Shown one piece after another: positions 7,641 to 13,920 of a stretch of 13,920 nt of DNA. Source of the DNA: an uncultured Collinsella sp. Lineage in GTDB: Bacteria > Actinomycetota > Coriobacteriia > Coriobacteriales > Coriobacteriaceae. A program made the translations under genes and the position numbers. The notes below the pieces were generated by a model that made no database searches, was not told where the DNA came from, and was given only the letters and a program-made list of their open reading frames with translations. The stretch's first letter is position 1. Each line of letters begins with the position of its first letter. The DNA lies in contig UQPI01000053.1 in assembly GCA_900542945.1 (NCBI GenBank), forward strand, positions 1 through 13,920, in the 5' to 3' direction.

Positions 7641-7673
7641 AAAAAAAACCCGGCCTTCCGTGGAAAGACCGGG
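7641..7673 (-). terminator. Intrinsic terminator of the tRNA-Glu operon
   Basis: On the minus strand, CCCGGTCTTTC pairs with GGAAGGCCGGG (7649-7673) in an 11-base stem with two G-U pairs and a very short loop, followed by eight U residues (complement of 7641-7648). It lies 12 bases past the second tRNA, in the right place to end tRNA transcription before the membrane-protein gene. Confidence 0.85.
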
Positions 7674-7684
7674 TATCAGATGCG

Positions 7685-7761
7685 TGGTAGCCCGTACCAG
7701 ATTCGAACTGGTGATCTCCGCCTTGAGAGGGCGGCGTCCTAAACCGCTAGACGAACGGGCC
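7685..7761 (-). tRNA. tRNA-Glu (CUC), downstream copy
   Basis: On the minus strand a complete 77-base cloverleaf can be drawn: acceptor GGCCCGT/ACGGGCT (first pair G-U), D arm GTCT/GGAC, anticodon stem CCGCC/GGCGG with loop CTCTCAA, T arm ACCAG-TTCGAAT-CTGGT, discriminator A and an encoded CCA. Loop positions 34-36 are CUC, reading the glutamate codon GAG. It is identical to the copy at 7784-7860 and separated from it by 22 bases. A terminator follows directly. Confidence 0.95.
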
Positions 7762-7783
7762 ATAGGCCTCGGCAGAAAAGAAG

Positions 7784-7860
7784 TGGTAGCCCGTACCAGA
7801 TTCGAACTGGTGATCTCCGCCTTGAGAGGGCGGCGTCCTAAACCGCTAGACGAACGGGCC
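7784..7860 (-). tRNA. tRNA-Glu (CUC), promoter-proximal copy
   Basis: This is the first tRNA of the pair in transcription order. All 77 bases match the downstream copy, including the CUC anticodon and the encoded CCA. A good sigma-70-type promoter lies about 35 bases upstream. Duplication of a GAG-reading tRNA fits a high-GC genome in which GAG is the main glutamate codon, as the neighbouring genes show. Confidence 0.95.
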
Positions 7861-7894
7861 ACATGACATCTGCACTGCCGTGCTGCGAGGAAAT

Positions 7895-7923
7895 ATATTA
7901 CGGGACAAAAAACATCAGCGCAA
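7895..7923 (-). promoter_or_regulatory. Housekeeping promoter for the tRNA-Glu pair
   Basis: On the minus strand, TTGCGC (complement of 7918-7923) and TAATAT (complement of 7895-7900) are separated by exactly 17 bases, a good vegetative promoter. Transcription would begin near 7888, about 28 bases before the first tRNA. It lies in the gap downstream of the CCA-adding-enzyme gene. Confidence 0.65.
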
Positions 7924-7987
7924 GAAGAAATTCCAAATTGCCGAAAAATTGTCGACAGGTTATGGAACGCGCAGGTCAACTAATTAG

Positions 7988-9382
7988 CTAATTCAAGTTG
8001 AGATGAACCAAAAGGGTTTCGCGATCGTTGGGGATGTTGTCCTCGATAACGGCTTCGAGGGCGGCGTTGAGTAGCTGGCCTAGCTCGGGCCCCGGCTTCA
8101 CACCGGCACGAATCAAGTCGCCGCCGTTGATAGCAAGCATCTTGAGCGAATAGGGCTCCCCCGCCTCCAACAAATCATGGGCGAGTGAGCGCATCTCTTC
8201 GATCGTCTCGACGTAATAGAAGCACGACGGCGCCTTGCCCAGCGTGTCGGCACGCTTAAGGTCCATAAGCTCGTCCATCAGGCGCGGCGTATCGACGCCC
8301 TCGCCCGAAAGCAAGCGCATCATATTGAGCAAGCAGGAGCGCTCGGGGCGCAGCGGCTTGTCATGGTATTTGATCAGCAGGCACACATCGCGCACCAAAT
8401 CGTGCGAGAGCGCCAGGCGATCCATGATGGCGCGCGCCTTCTTGGCCCCGAGCTCGGGGTGACCGTAAAAGTGGCCGCTGCCCGCATGGTCGACCGTAAA
8501 GCAATCGGGCTTGGAAACGTCGTGCAAAAACGCCGCCCACATTAGGCTCATTGAGGGTGTAAAGCCGTCGCACAGCGCCAACTCCCCCGCCACCGTCAGC
8601 ACACGGGCGATATGCTCGTAAACGTTAAACGCATGATAGACGCTGCGCTGATCAAACCCGCGACCCGCTGCCAACTCGGGCACGGCGGCGCAAACAAGCT
8701 CGGGGTAGCGCAGCATCGCGTCTCCCCCATGGCCGGTCGAAAGGATACCCTCGAGCTCAATGCCCACGCGCTCGCGCGCCACAGCATCGAGCAGCGGCGC
8801 GCACTCGGCAAGCGCCTGTTTAGTCTTAGGCTCGATCATAAAATCCAGACGGCAGGCAAAACGCACCGCGCGCAGCATGCGAAGCGCGTCCTCGTTAAAA
8901 CGACGCTTGGGATCTCCAACGGCGCGGATGAGCTTGCGGTCTAGGTCGCCCTGACCATCGTAGCGGTCGACAAGACCACGCTCGGGATGCCAGGCCATAG
9001 CGTTAACGGTAAAGTCACGACGCGCCAGATCGTCCTCAAGCGACGCCGCACGCTCCACACTCTGGGGATGGCGGCCGTCGGTGTAAAAGCCGTCTAGGCG
9101 GTAGGTGGTGACCTCAATGCGCTCATCATCGCAAATAGCCGTGATGCCGCCAAATTTTATGCCCGACTCAACCACGGCAATATCAGCCGCTTCGAGCGCC
9201 TCTTTGGACTCCTGCCACAGGCCGCTGCAGCACATGTCAACATCGTGGCTGGGGCGTCCCATCAGGGCATCACGTACCCAACCGCCCACGTACCAAGCCT
9301 CAAGACCTGCTGCCTCAAGCGCACGCAGGACACGGATAGAGGCATCGGTCGGCTGCGTACCGTTGAGCGAAACATTGCACAT
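7988..9382 (-). CDS. cca: CCA-adding enzyme / tRNA nucleotidyltransferase (class II, with HD domain)
   Basis: A 464-residue enzyme that adds or repairs the 3' CCA end of tRNAs from CTP and ATP. The class II head domain is clear: YVGGWVRD at residues 31-38, the metal-binding pair Asp47/Asp49 in HDVD, RRDFTVNAMA at 121-130, and EDALRMLRAVRFACRLDF near 165, which includes the tRNA/nucleotide-selecting region. A C-terminal HD domain follows, with FLHDVSKP near residue 282 and HPELGAKKARAI. Some HD-bearing relatives also have phosphatase/phosphodiesterase activity. The start at 9382 has AGGAGG 8 bases upstream. No terminator is visible between this gene and the tRNA-Glu pair, so read-through into them is possible. 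The local tRNAs already encode CCA, so here the enzyme would serve repair and other tRNAs. Adding CCA is more likely than poly(A) polymerase activity, but motifs alone cannot settle that. Confidence 0.93.
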   Translation of the reverse strand: MCNVSLNGTQPTDASIRVLRALEAAGLEAWYVGGWVRDALMGRPSHDVDMCCSGLWQESKEALEAADIAVVESGIKFGGITAICDDERIEVTTYRLDGFYTDGRHPQSVERAASLEDDLARRDFTVNAMAWHPERGLVDRYDGQGDLDRKLIRAVGDPKRRFNEDALRMLRAVRFACRLDFMIEPKTKQALAECAPLLDAVARERVGIELEGILSTGHGGDAMLRYPELVCAAVPELAAGRGFDQRSVYHAFNVYEHIARVLTVAGELALCDGFTPSMSLMWAAFLHDVSKPDCFTVDHAGSGHFYGHPELGAKKARAIMDRLALSHDLVRDVCLLIKYHDKPLRPERSCLLNMMRLLSGEGVDTPRLMDELMDLKRADTLGKAPSCFYYVETIEEMRSLAHDLLEAGEPYSLKMLAINGGDLIRAGVKPGPELGQLLNAALEAVIEDNIPNDRETLLVHLNLN

Positions 9383-9474
9383 GCCTATGGCCTCCTGCGA
9401 CTATCAAATTGGCTATCGATTGCGTCTGCAAGAAGTCTAGCAAGAAACAGCCTCCACTGCACACGCAAGTCCGA

Positions 9475-9513
9475 TAAACAAAAACGCATCCGTCCTGGTC
9501 TAAGACGGATGCG
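9475..9513 (-). terminator. Intrinsic terminator downstream of the broken kinase gene
   Basis: On the minus strand CGCATCCGTC (complement of 9504-9513) pairs perfectly with GACGGATGCG (complement of 9485-9494) around a 9-base loop, followed by a U-rich run of five U then GUUU. It is about 35 bases past the kinase stop codon and closes the PTS/kinase block. Confidence 0.88.
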
Positions 9514-9546
9514 AAATAATTGAACTATTCAGGCAAGGTGCCGGAA

Positions 9547-10457
9547 CTAGCAAACCTGACGAATTGCAATACCCTTCTGAAACTCATCGACCTTGGCAAA
9601 ATCGCCCAGACCCGGGCACTCGACCACGTTGGCGCCGGTGGCCATCGAGAGGCGCAGGGCGTCCTCGACGCGCTCGGGAGCGTCGTGCCACACGGACAGG
9701 AAGGCGGCCAGCGAAGAGTCACCGGCGCAAACGGTCGACAGCAGCTTGACCTCAAAGGTACGGTTGGCAAACCAGATGTGCTCGCCGTTGGAGAAGTACG
9801 CGCCGGCGCCACCCAGGGTCAACAGCACGTTCTTGGCGCCCTTGGCATGCAGCTCGGCCATGGCAGCCTTGACGGACTCATCGTCGCCGCCGCTCACCTT
9901 AATGCCAAAGATGTCGAGCAGCTCGTCGTCGTTAGGCTTAATGAGGAGCGGCTCCATAGCAATGAGGTCGGCCAACTGATGGCTCGAAATATCGAGCACG
10001 AACTCGGCGCCCTTTGCCTTAACGCGGCGAAGCACCTCGGCCAGGAAGCCCTCAGAGGTGTTGGGGGGCAGCGAGCCGCTAATGACCAGGCAGGTCATGT
10101 CCTCGAGCGAATCGATCAGCTCAAACATCTCCTGCTCGTTGGCCTCGTTGATGGCGGCACCGGCGTTGACCATGTTGTACTCGGTGTCGGGACCGGCATT
10201 GAGGAACACGTTGACACGCGTGATGCCGTCGGTCCACACGGGCTTGACGGGAACGCCCAGGGCCTCGGCGCCCTTAACGATGAACTCGCCCGAGAAGCCG
10301 GCGAAGAAGCCCAGGATCGTGGTGTCGACGCCGTAGTGGTCGAGCGTAAACGAAACGTTGAGACCCTTGCCGTTGGGGGTGTAGACAGCGTTACGGGTGC
10401 GCCATCGCAGGAGATGTTGTAGTCAATAGCGGGATTTGCAGTAAGCGTGTAAATCAT
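9547..10457 (-). pseudogene. PfkB-family sugar-phosphate kinase (FruK/LacC type), frameshifted
   Basis: The gene starts at 10457 with MIYTLTANPAIDYNISCD, preceded by GAAAGGAA, then loses frame at about 10401-10406. Two frames over, the sequence resumes as RTRNAVYTPNGKGLNVSFTL, continues GFFAG...VKPVWTDGITRVNVF, and runs open to the stop at 9547, with the catalytic loop as CAGDSSLAAF. Compared with the intact neighbour (10642-11574), about 8 codons less 2 bases, roughly 22 bases, are missing between the first strand and the sugar-binding region. No plausible start serves the downstream frame before the ATG at 10239, which would lack the first quarter of the protein. Everything after the lesion is free of stops and well conserved, so the damage is recent, or is a sequencing or assembly error. 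An intact version would phosphorylate fructose-1-phosphate or a related sugar phosphate. A terminator separates it from the upstream kinase, so it would need its own promoter; TATACT (complement of 10492-10497) is a possible -10. Confidence 0.75.
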
Positions 10458-10579
10458 GAATGTTCCTTTCACGAAGCAACGTGTTAATGAAAGTATATTC
10501 CACGCTTCGGCAAAAGGCTACAACAACTCGGTGAACGGTGTGGAACGCGTGAAGCGCGGCTCCGAGGTTCGAGTGGGAC

Positions 10580-10615
10580 AAAAAAACGGCGCCCCGGTCG
10601 AAACCGGGACGCCGT
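10580..10615 (-). terminator. Strong intrinsic terminator after the intact kinase
   Basis: On the minus strand ACGGCGTCCCGGT pairs with ACCGGGGCGCCGT (13 positions, one G-U pair) around a UUCG tetraloop, followed by seven U residues (complement of 10580-10586). It is 26 bases past the kinase stop and separates the two kinase genes transcriptionally. Confidence 0.93.
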
Positions 10616-10641
10616 ATGCGCACGAGTTTGTCGCGTTTCGC

Positions 10642-11574
10642 TTACTTGCGATCGAGCTTGCGGACAGCAACGCGCTTGCTGTACTCGTCGACGTGACCAA
10701 AGTCGCCGATGCCGACGGACTCAGCAACGTTGGCGCCGGTGGCCATAGCGAGCTTCATGGCCTCCTCGACGTTGTCGCGATCCCTGTACCACTTGTGCAG
10801 GAACGCAGCGAGGGTGCAGTCGCCGGCGCAGACGGAAGAGACAAGCTTGATGTTGAACTCACGCTTGGCATACCAGATGTCCTCGCCGTTGGAGAAGTAA
10901 GCGTCACCGCGGCTACCACGGGTGAGCAGCACGTTCTGGACGCCGGCCTCGTGAGCCAGCTTCATGGCAACGCGGACCTCGTCGTCGGTGTCGACCGGCA
11001 CGCCGAAGATAGCCTTCATCTCGTGATGGTTCGGCTTAATGAGCAGCGGCTTCTTGTGAGCGAGCTCCTTGAGCTTGTCGGAGGACAGGTCCAGGACGAC
11101 GTCGGCGCCACGGGCCTGAGCGTGCTCCATGACCTGAGCCAGGAAGTCGGGCGTAGCTTTGGGAGGCACGGAGCCGGAGACGATCAGGCACTCAAGGTCG
11201 CCCGCGGTGTCCAGGATGTTGTAGAGCTCCTCCTGGTGCTGCGGCGTGATCGGAGCACCGGGATTCAGGATGCCGTACTCGTGCTGGCCATCGTTGACGT
11301 AGGTGTTGATGCGCGTGATACCATCGGTCCAGACCGGGCGGCAGAGGCAACCCAGGTTCATGACCTCCTCGACGATGAACTTGCCCGTGAAGCCGGCGAA
11401 GAAACCGAGCGCGACGGTGTCGACGCCCATCTTCTTAAAGGCGAAGGACACGTCGAGGCCCTTGCCGTTAGCCGTGTAGCTGGCCGAGCCGGTGCGGACG
11501 TTCTCGTCGGGCTCGAGCGGAGAGCTCGAAACCGTCATGTCGACAGCCGGGTTAGCGGTTAGCGTGTAGAACAT
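10642..11574 (-). CDS. PfkB-family sugar-phosphate kinase, probably 1-phosphofructokinase
   Basis: A 310-residue ribokinase-fold kinase, the normal length for FruK/LacC/PfkB enzymes, which phosphorylate fructose-1-P, tagatose-6-P or fructose-6-P with ATP in the cytoplasm. It begins MFYTLTANPAVDMTV, the usual first strand. The substrate loop is NGKGLDVSFAF where most relatives have GGKGxN. GSVPPKATPDF and LLIKPNHHEMKAIFG are typical mid-domain blocks. The anion-hole/catalytic loop is CAGDCTLAAF with Asp252 as the base, where GAGDS is usual. The start at 11574 has AGGGGG about 8 bases upstream. It lies 74 bases downstream of ptsI on the same strand, which suggests the second phosphorylation step for a PTS sugar. 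No fruA-type permease is in the window, so fructose-1-P is the likely but unproven substrate. Confidence 0.85.
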   Translation of the reverse strand: MFYTLTANPAVDMTVSSSPLEPDENVRTGSASYTANGKGLDVSFAFKKMGVDTVALGFFAGFTGKFIVEEVMNLGCLCRPVWTDGITRINTYVNDGQHEYGILNPGAPITPQHQEELYNILDTAGDLECLIVSGSVPPKATPDFLAQVMEHAQARGADVVLDLSSDKLKELAHKKPLLIKPNHHEMKAIFGVPVDTDDEVRVAMKLAHEAGVQNVLLTRGSRGDAYFSNGEDIWYAKREFNIKLVSSVCAGDCTLAAFLHKWYRDRDNVEEAMKLAMATGANVAESVGIGDFGHVDEYSKRVAVRKLDRK

Positions 11575-11596
11575 TTACAGTACCCCCTGTATATGT

Positions 11597-11638
11597 GAGG
11601 GCCGCGTGGCCGGCCCATTCCAACCACGCGGTTACCTC
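11597..11638 (-). other. Hairpin in the ptsI-kinase gap
   Basis: CCGCGTGG (11602-11609) pairs perfectly with CCACGCGG (11624-11631) across a 14-base loop, and an outer GAGG/CCTC pair (11597-11600 with 11635-11638) extends it past a small internal loop. On the minus strand no U-run follows, so it is not a normal terminator. It could be an mRNA processing or stability element that sets enzyme I and kinase levels separately. Confidence 0.5.
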
Positions 11639-11648
11639 TGATACCAAA

Positions 11649-13352
11649 TTAGCGAGCTGCGGACTCGAGCAGTGCCTTGACCTCGGCAGCGGTGTTGCAG
11701 GCGAGCGCCTTCTCGGCGAGCTCGTCGCACTCGGCCTTGGTCCACTGGCTGATGGTCTTGCGGGCGCGCAGGATGGACGGAGCGCTCATCGAGAACTCCT
11801 CCAGGCCCCAGCTGATCAGCAGCGGCTCGAGCAACGGATCGGCAGCGGCCTCGCCGCACATACCGACCATAATGCCGGCCTTCACGCCGCTCTCGATGAT
11901 GTTCTTGAGCGAGCGGAGCACGGCGGGATAGTAAACCTGGTACAGGTTGGAGATGGTGTCGTTGCCACGGTCGGCGCACATGGTGTAGCCGATCAGGTCG
12001 TTGGTGCCGATGGAGAAGAAGTCGGCGACCTCGGCCAGGCGGTCAGCGAGCAGCGAGGCGGCAGGCGTCTCGACCATGATGCCAACCTCGATGTTCTCGT
12101 TGAACTTGCGACCCTCTTCGGTCAGCTCGGCCTTGCACTGCTCGACGAGCTCCTTGACAGCCAAGACTTCCTCGACGCAGGTGACGAGCGGGATCATGAT
12201 CTTGACGTCACCGAAGGCGCTGGCGCGCAGCAGGGCGCGGAGCTGGACCTTGTACTGGTCGGGGTTGGCCAGGCAGTAACGCACGGCGCGGAAGCCCATG
12301 AAGGGGTTCTCTTCCTTGACCATGTGCAGGTACGGAATCTCCTTGTCGCCACCCACATCGAGCGTGCGGATGATGACCGGAGCGCCCTTGAGCGCGCTGG
12401 CGACCTTACGGTAGGCGTTGAACTGCTCCTCCTCGGAAGGAAGCTCAGCAGAGTCCATGAACAGGAACTCGGAACGGAACAGGCCAATAGCCTCGGCGTC
12501 GTGATCGAGCGCGTTGGGCACGTCATCGGGGTTGCCGATGTTGCAGGCAATGATCTTCTTGATGCCGTCGGCAGTCACGGACGGCTTGCCGCGGAAGGCC
12601 TCGAGAGCCGCCTTCTCGGCAGCGAAAGCCTCGGCCTTGGCAGTGTAAGCGGCGAGCGTCTCCTCATCGGGATCGGCCTCGACGATACCCTTGCCACCGT
12701 CGACGACAACGGTCATGCCGTTGCGCAGTGCGGTGCAGCTGTTGGAAACCGAAAGGACAGCCGGGATCTCGAGGGCGCGCGCAATGATTGCGGAGTGCGA
12801 CGTGCGGCCACCAGTCTCGGTGACGATACCGGCAACGTGCGCCTTATCGATCGTGGCGGTCATGGACGGCGTGAGGTCGTGCACGACAACGACGGTGTTC
12901 TCGGGCAGGACGGAGAGGTCGACGACCTCCTTACCCAGCAACTCGGCCAGAATGCCGGTACGGATGTCGGCGATGTCGGCCGCGCGCAGACGGAACATCT
13001 CGTCGTCCATGGACAGGAACATGTTCTCGAACATGGTCGAGGTGTCCATGAGCGCCTGCTCGGCGCAGGTACCGCCGTCAATGGCGGCATTGATGGCGTC
13101 GGTCATGCCCGGGTCCTGAGCAAGGACAATATGTCCGCTCATGATCTCGGCCTCGGCCTCGCCCACCGTCTCCTTCATGTGGTCGGCCTGAGCCTGGGTC
13201 TTCTCGCAGAAGACCGAAAGAGCGGACTGATAGCGCTCCTTCTCTGCTGCCGAATCAGCAACCTCGTGCGGCTCAAACGTCAAGTCGGGATCGACGGCGA
13301 CCATGACGGTGCCGATACCGATGCCCTCGGAAGCGTTGACTCCCTGATACAT
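11649..13352 (-). CDS. ptsI: PTS enzyme I (phosphoenolpyruvate-protein phosphotransferase)
   Basis: A 567-residue cytoplasmic enzyme, close to the 570-575 usual for the family, that takes phosphate from PEP and passes it to HPr. The N-terminal phosphohistidine site is GGRTSHSAIIAR with His186 (His189 in E. coli). The PEP-binding half includes FRSEFLFMD, GFRAVRYCLANPD, GIMVETPAASLLADRLAEVA, FFSIGTNDLIGYTMCADRGN and GMCGEAAADP with the conserved Cys499. The start at 13352 (MYQGVNAS) matches the usual family N-terminus and has GAGAGGA 6 bases upstream; the ATG at 13358 would add only Met-Gly and is nearly as good. It follows ptsH, with an attenuator-like hairpin in the 133-base gap, and precedes a sugar-phosphate kinase. 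All catalytic parts are present. Confidence 0.97.
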   Translation of the reverse strand: MYQGVNASEGIGIGTVMVAVDPDLTFEPHEVADSAAEKERYQSALSVFCEKTQAQADHMKETVGEAEAEIMSGHIVLAQDPGMTDAINAAIDGGTCAEQALMDTSTMFENMFLSMDDEMFRLRAADIADIRTGILAELLGKEVVDLSVLPENTVVVVHDLTPSMTATIDKAHVAGIVTETGGRTSHSAIIARALEIPAVLSVSNSCTALRNGMTVVVDGGKGIVEADPDEETLAAYTAKAEAFAAEKAALEAFRGKPSVTADGIKKIIACNIGNPDDVPNALDHDAEAIGLFRSEFLFMDSAELPSEEEQFNAYRKVASALKGAPVIIRTLDVGGDKEIPYLHMVKEENPFMGFRAVRYCLANPDQYKVQLRALLRASAFGDVKIMIPLVTCVEEVLAVKELVEQCKAELTEEGRKFNENIEVGIMVETPAASLLADRLAEVADFFSIGTNDLIGYTMCADRGNDTISNLYQVYYPAVLRSLKNIIESGVKAGIMVGMCGEAAADPLLEPLLISWGLEEFSMSAPSILRARKTISQWTKAECDELAEKALACNTAAEVKALLESAAR

Positions 13353-13403
13353 TCCCATTCCTCTCTCCGTGTCATGTGATAAAGCGTTTTGCCATATCCA
13401 TGA

Positions 13404-13440
13404 CAAAAGAGCGCAGCTACCTTACAACAGGTCACTGCGC
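13404..13440 (-). terminator. Attenuator-like hairpin between ptsH and ptsI
   Basis: On the minus strand GCGCAG (complement of 13435-13440) pairs with CTGCGC (complement of 13411-13416), and a further ACCT/AGGT pairs inside across a wobble and one mismatch. The stem is followed by UCUUUUG. The U-run is short, so partial termination is more likely than complete, leaving HPr mRNA in excess of enzyme I mRNA. Confidence 0.5.
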
Positions 13441-13485
13441 CCCCAAATATGAACTTAGTTGTTCAACATGCGACCCGTTTGAGTT

Positions 13486-13749
13486 CTACTCGCCAAGACC
13501 GCTCTTGATGAGCTCGATGGCAGCAGCCAGAGCCTCGGCCTCGTCGGCGCCGTCGCACTTGACCTCGACCTCGGTACCGCAGGGGATACCAGCAGCCATG
13601 AGGGCCATCGGGGACTTGCCGTTGACCTCCTTCTCGGGGGTGACGACCGTCACGTCACAGGCGTACTTGCCCATGGTGGAGGCGAACAGACCAGCCGGAC
13701 GCATGTGCAGACCCTGAGGATTAACGAGGGTAGCCTTCTCAGAAACCAT
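13486..13749 (-). CDS. ptsH: PTS phosphocarrier protein HPr
   Basis: An 87-residue protein of normal HPr length. The active-site loop NPQGLHMRPAG places the phosphorylated histidine at residue 15, the canonical number. Residue 46 is Ser in NGKSPMALMAAG, the site that HPr kinase modifies in low-GC Gram-positives, but it is followed by Pro where most HPr proteins have Ile or Val. HPr accepts phosphate from enzyme I (next gene) and passes it to sugar-specific EIIA domains. AAGGAG lies 7 bases before the ATG, within a possible hairpin (13753-13800) that could mask it. It is the first gene of the block on this strand. No kinase for Ser46 is in the window, so regulatory phosphorylation is untested. 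Confidence 0.96.
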   Translation of the reverse strand: MVSEKATLVNPQGLHMRPAGLFASTMGKYACDVTVVTPEKEVNGKSPMALMAAGIPCGTEVEVKCDGADEAEALAAAIELIKSGLGE

Positions 13750-13752
13750 AGT

Positions 13753-13800
13753 TGACTCCTTTTTTGTGTTTAACCCCTGTCATGCATGTGGCAGGAGTCA
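13753..13800 (-). promoter_or_regulatory. ptsH leader structure that could mask the ribosome-binding site
   Basis: On the minus strand UGACUCCU (complement of 13793-13800) is an exact 8-base complement of AGGAGUCA (complement of 13753-13760), which contains the ptsH Shine-Dalgarno. The 32 bases between allow a competing hairpin, CCUG-CCA...UGA-CAGG, that uses part of the same upstream arm. Two mutually exclusive folds are typical of a translational switch. The complementarity is seen directly; regulation is inferred. Confidence 0.45.
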
Positions 13801-13920
13801 GATTCACGACGTTGTTTATATTAACTCACATCAAACGGTTTTTCATTGTGTTTCGCACGAATTGTTGGACAGATGTCGTTCGCTGTCCGCTCGCCTGCTG
13901 GGCGGGGCGGTTAAGTTTGC
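13801..13920. other. Region upstream of ptsH, no gene seen
   Basis: This A/T-richer stretch should contain the ptsH promoter, reading on the minus strand. A TAATAT -10 candidate lies at about 13817-13822, but no good -35 stands 16-18 bases before it. No coding frame with a plausible start is visible on either strand. Confidence 0.3.

Noticed and set aside
7685..7860. Repeat pair that might be a CRISPR or attachment-site repeat
   Set aside because: The two 77-base repeats are complete tRNA-Glu genes; only two units exist and no integrase gene is in the window.
7621..7866. Plus-strand open frame with repeated VARTRFELVISALRGRRPKP
   Set aside because: It is antisense to the tandem tRNA genes, a well-known kind of false protein annotation.
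7611..7979. Minus-strand open frame with a repeated peptide (SSGLGRRPLKAEITSSNLVR)
   Set aside because: It is a spurious translation of the two tRNA-Glu genes; the repeat is the tRNA sequence itself.
7982..7993. Perfect 12-base palindrome AATTAGCTAATT over the cca stop codon
   Set aside because: Short, A/T-rich and without a loop or U-run, it does not fit a terminator and could be chance; no function is claimed.
9520..11562. Long plus-strand open frames opposite the two kinase genes (9520-10422 and 10456-11562)
   Set aside because: These are shadows of the minus-strand PfkB frames, with low-complexity Val/Gly/Leu/Asp/Glu-rich translations and no family motifs.
11595..13379. 594-codon open frame on the plus strand opposite ptsI
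   Set aside because: It is an antisense shadow: ptsI has all catalytic motifs, and high-GC codon use keeps the opposite strand free of stops. No known domain is seen in its translation.

Overview
The window looks like chromosomal DNA of a high-GC anaerobic gut actinomycete of the class Coriobacteriia. Collinsella is my best guess, from the overall style of the PTS, sugar-kinase and tRNA block; no marker gene here proves it. Nothing was searched, so family names rest on motifs read by eye.

Layout. Bases 1-5388 hold five plus-strand genes. First is the end of a CbiK-type cobaltochelatase. After a gap that can form three hairpins come a small lipoprotein, a substrate-binding lipoprotein, a FecCD permease and an ABC ATPase, with 4, 4 and 0 bases between them. 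This reads as one unit for uptake of a metal complex, probably a tetrapyrrole (heme, corrinoid or a precursor), linked to an enzyme that inserts or removes the metal. The small lipoprotein and the N-terminus of the binding protein carry related domains, and the ATPase has an extra C-terminal domain I do not recognise.

Bases 5406-5497 are a broken scrap of an IS3-family transposase. Every gene after it is on the minus strand.

Bases 5500-9382, read right to left, encode a CCA-adding enzyme, two identical tRNA-Glu(CUC) genes with their own promoter and terminator, a multi-span membrane protein of the LPG-synthase/flippase family, and a TetR-type regulator.

Bases 9475-13749, again right to left, form a sugar-phosphotransferase block: ptsH (HPr), ptsI (enzyme I), an intact PfkB-family sugar-phosphate kinase, and a second related kinase broken by a deletion and frameshift near its N-terminus. 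HPr and enzyme I pass phosphate from PEP to sugar permeases encoded elsewhere; the kinase adds the second phosphate before glycolysis. Several RNA hairpins lie between these genes, including one that could hide the ptsH ribosome-binding site. Bases 13801-13920 show no gene.
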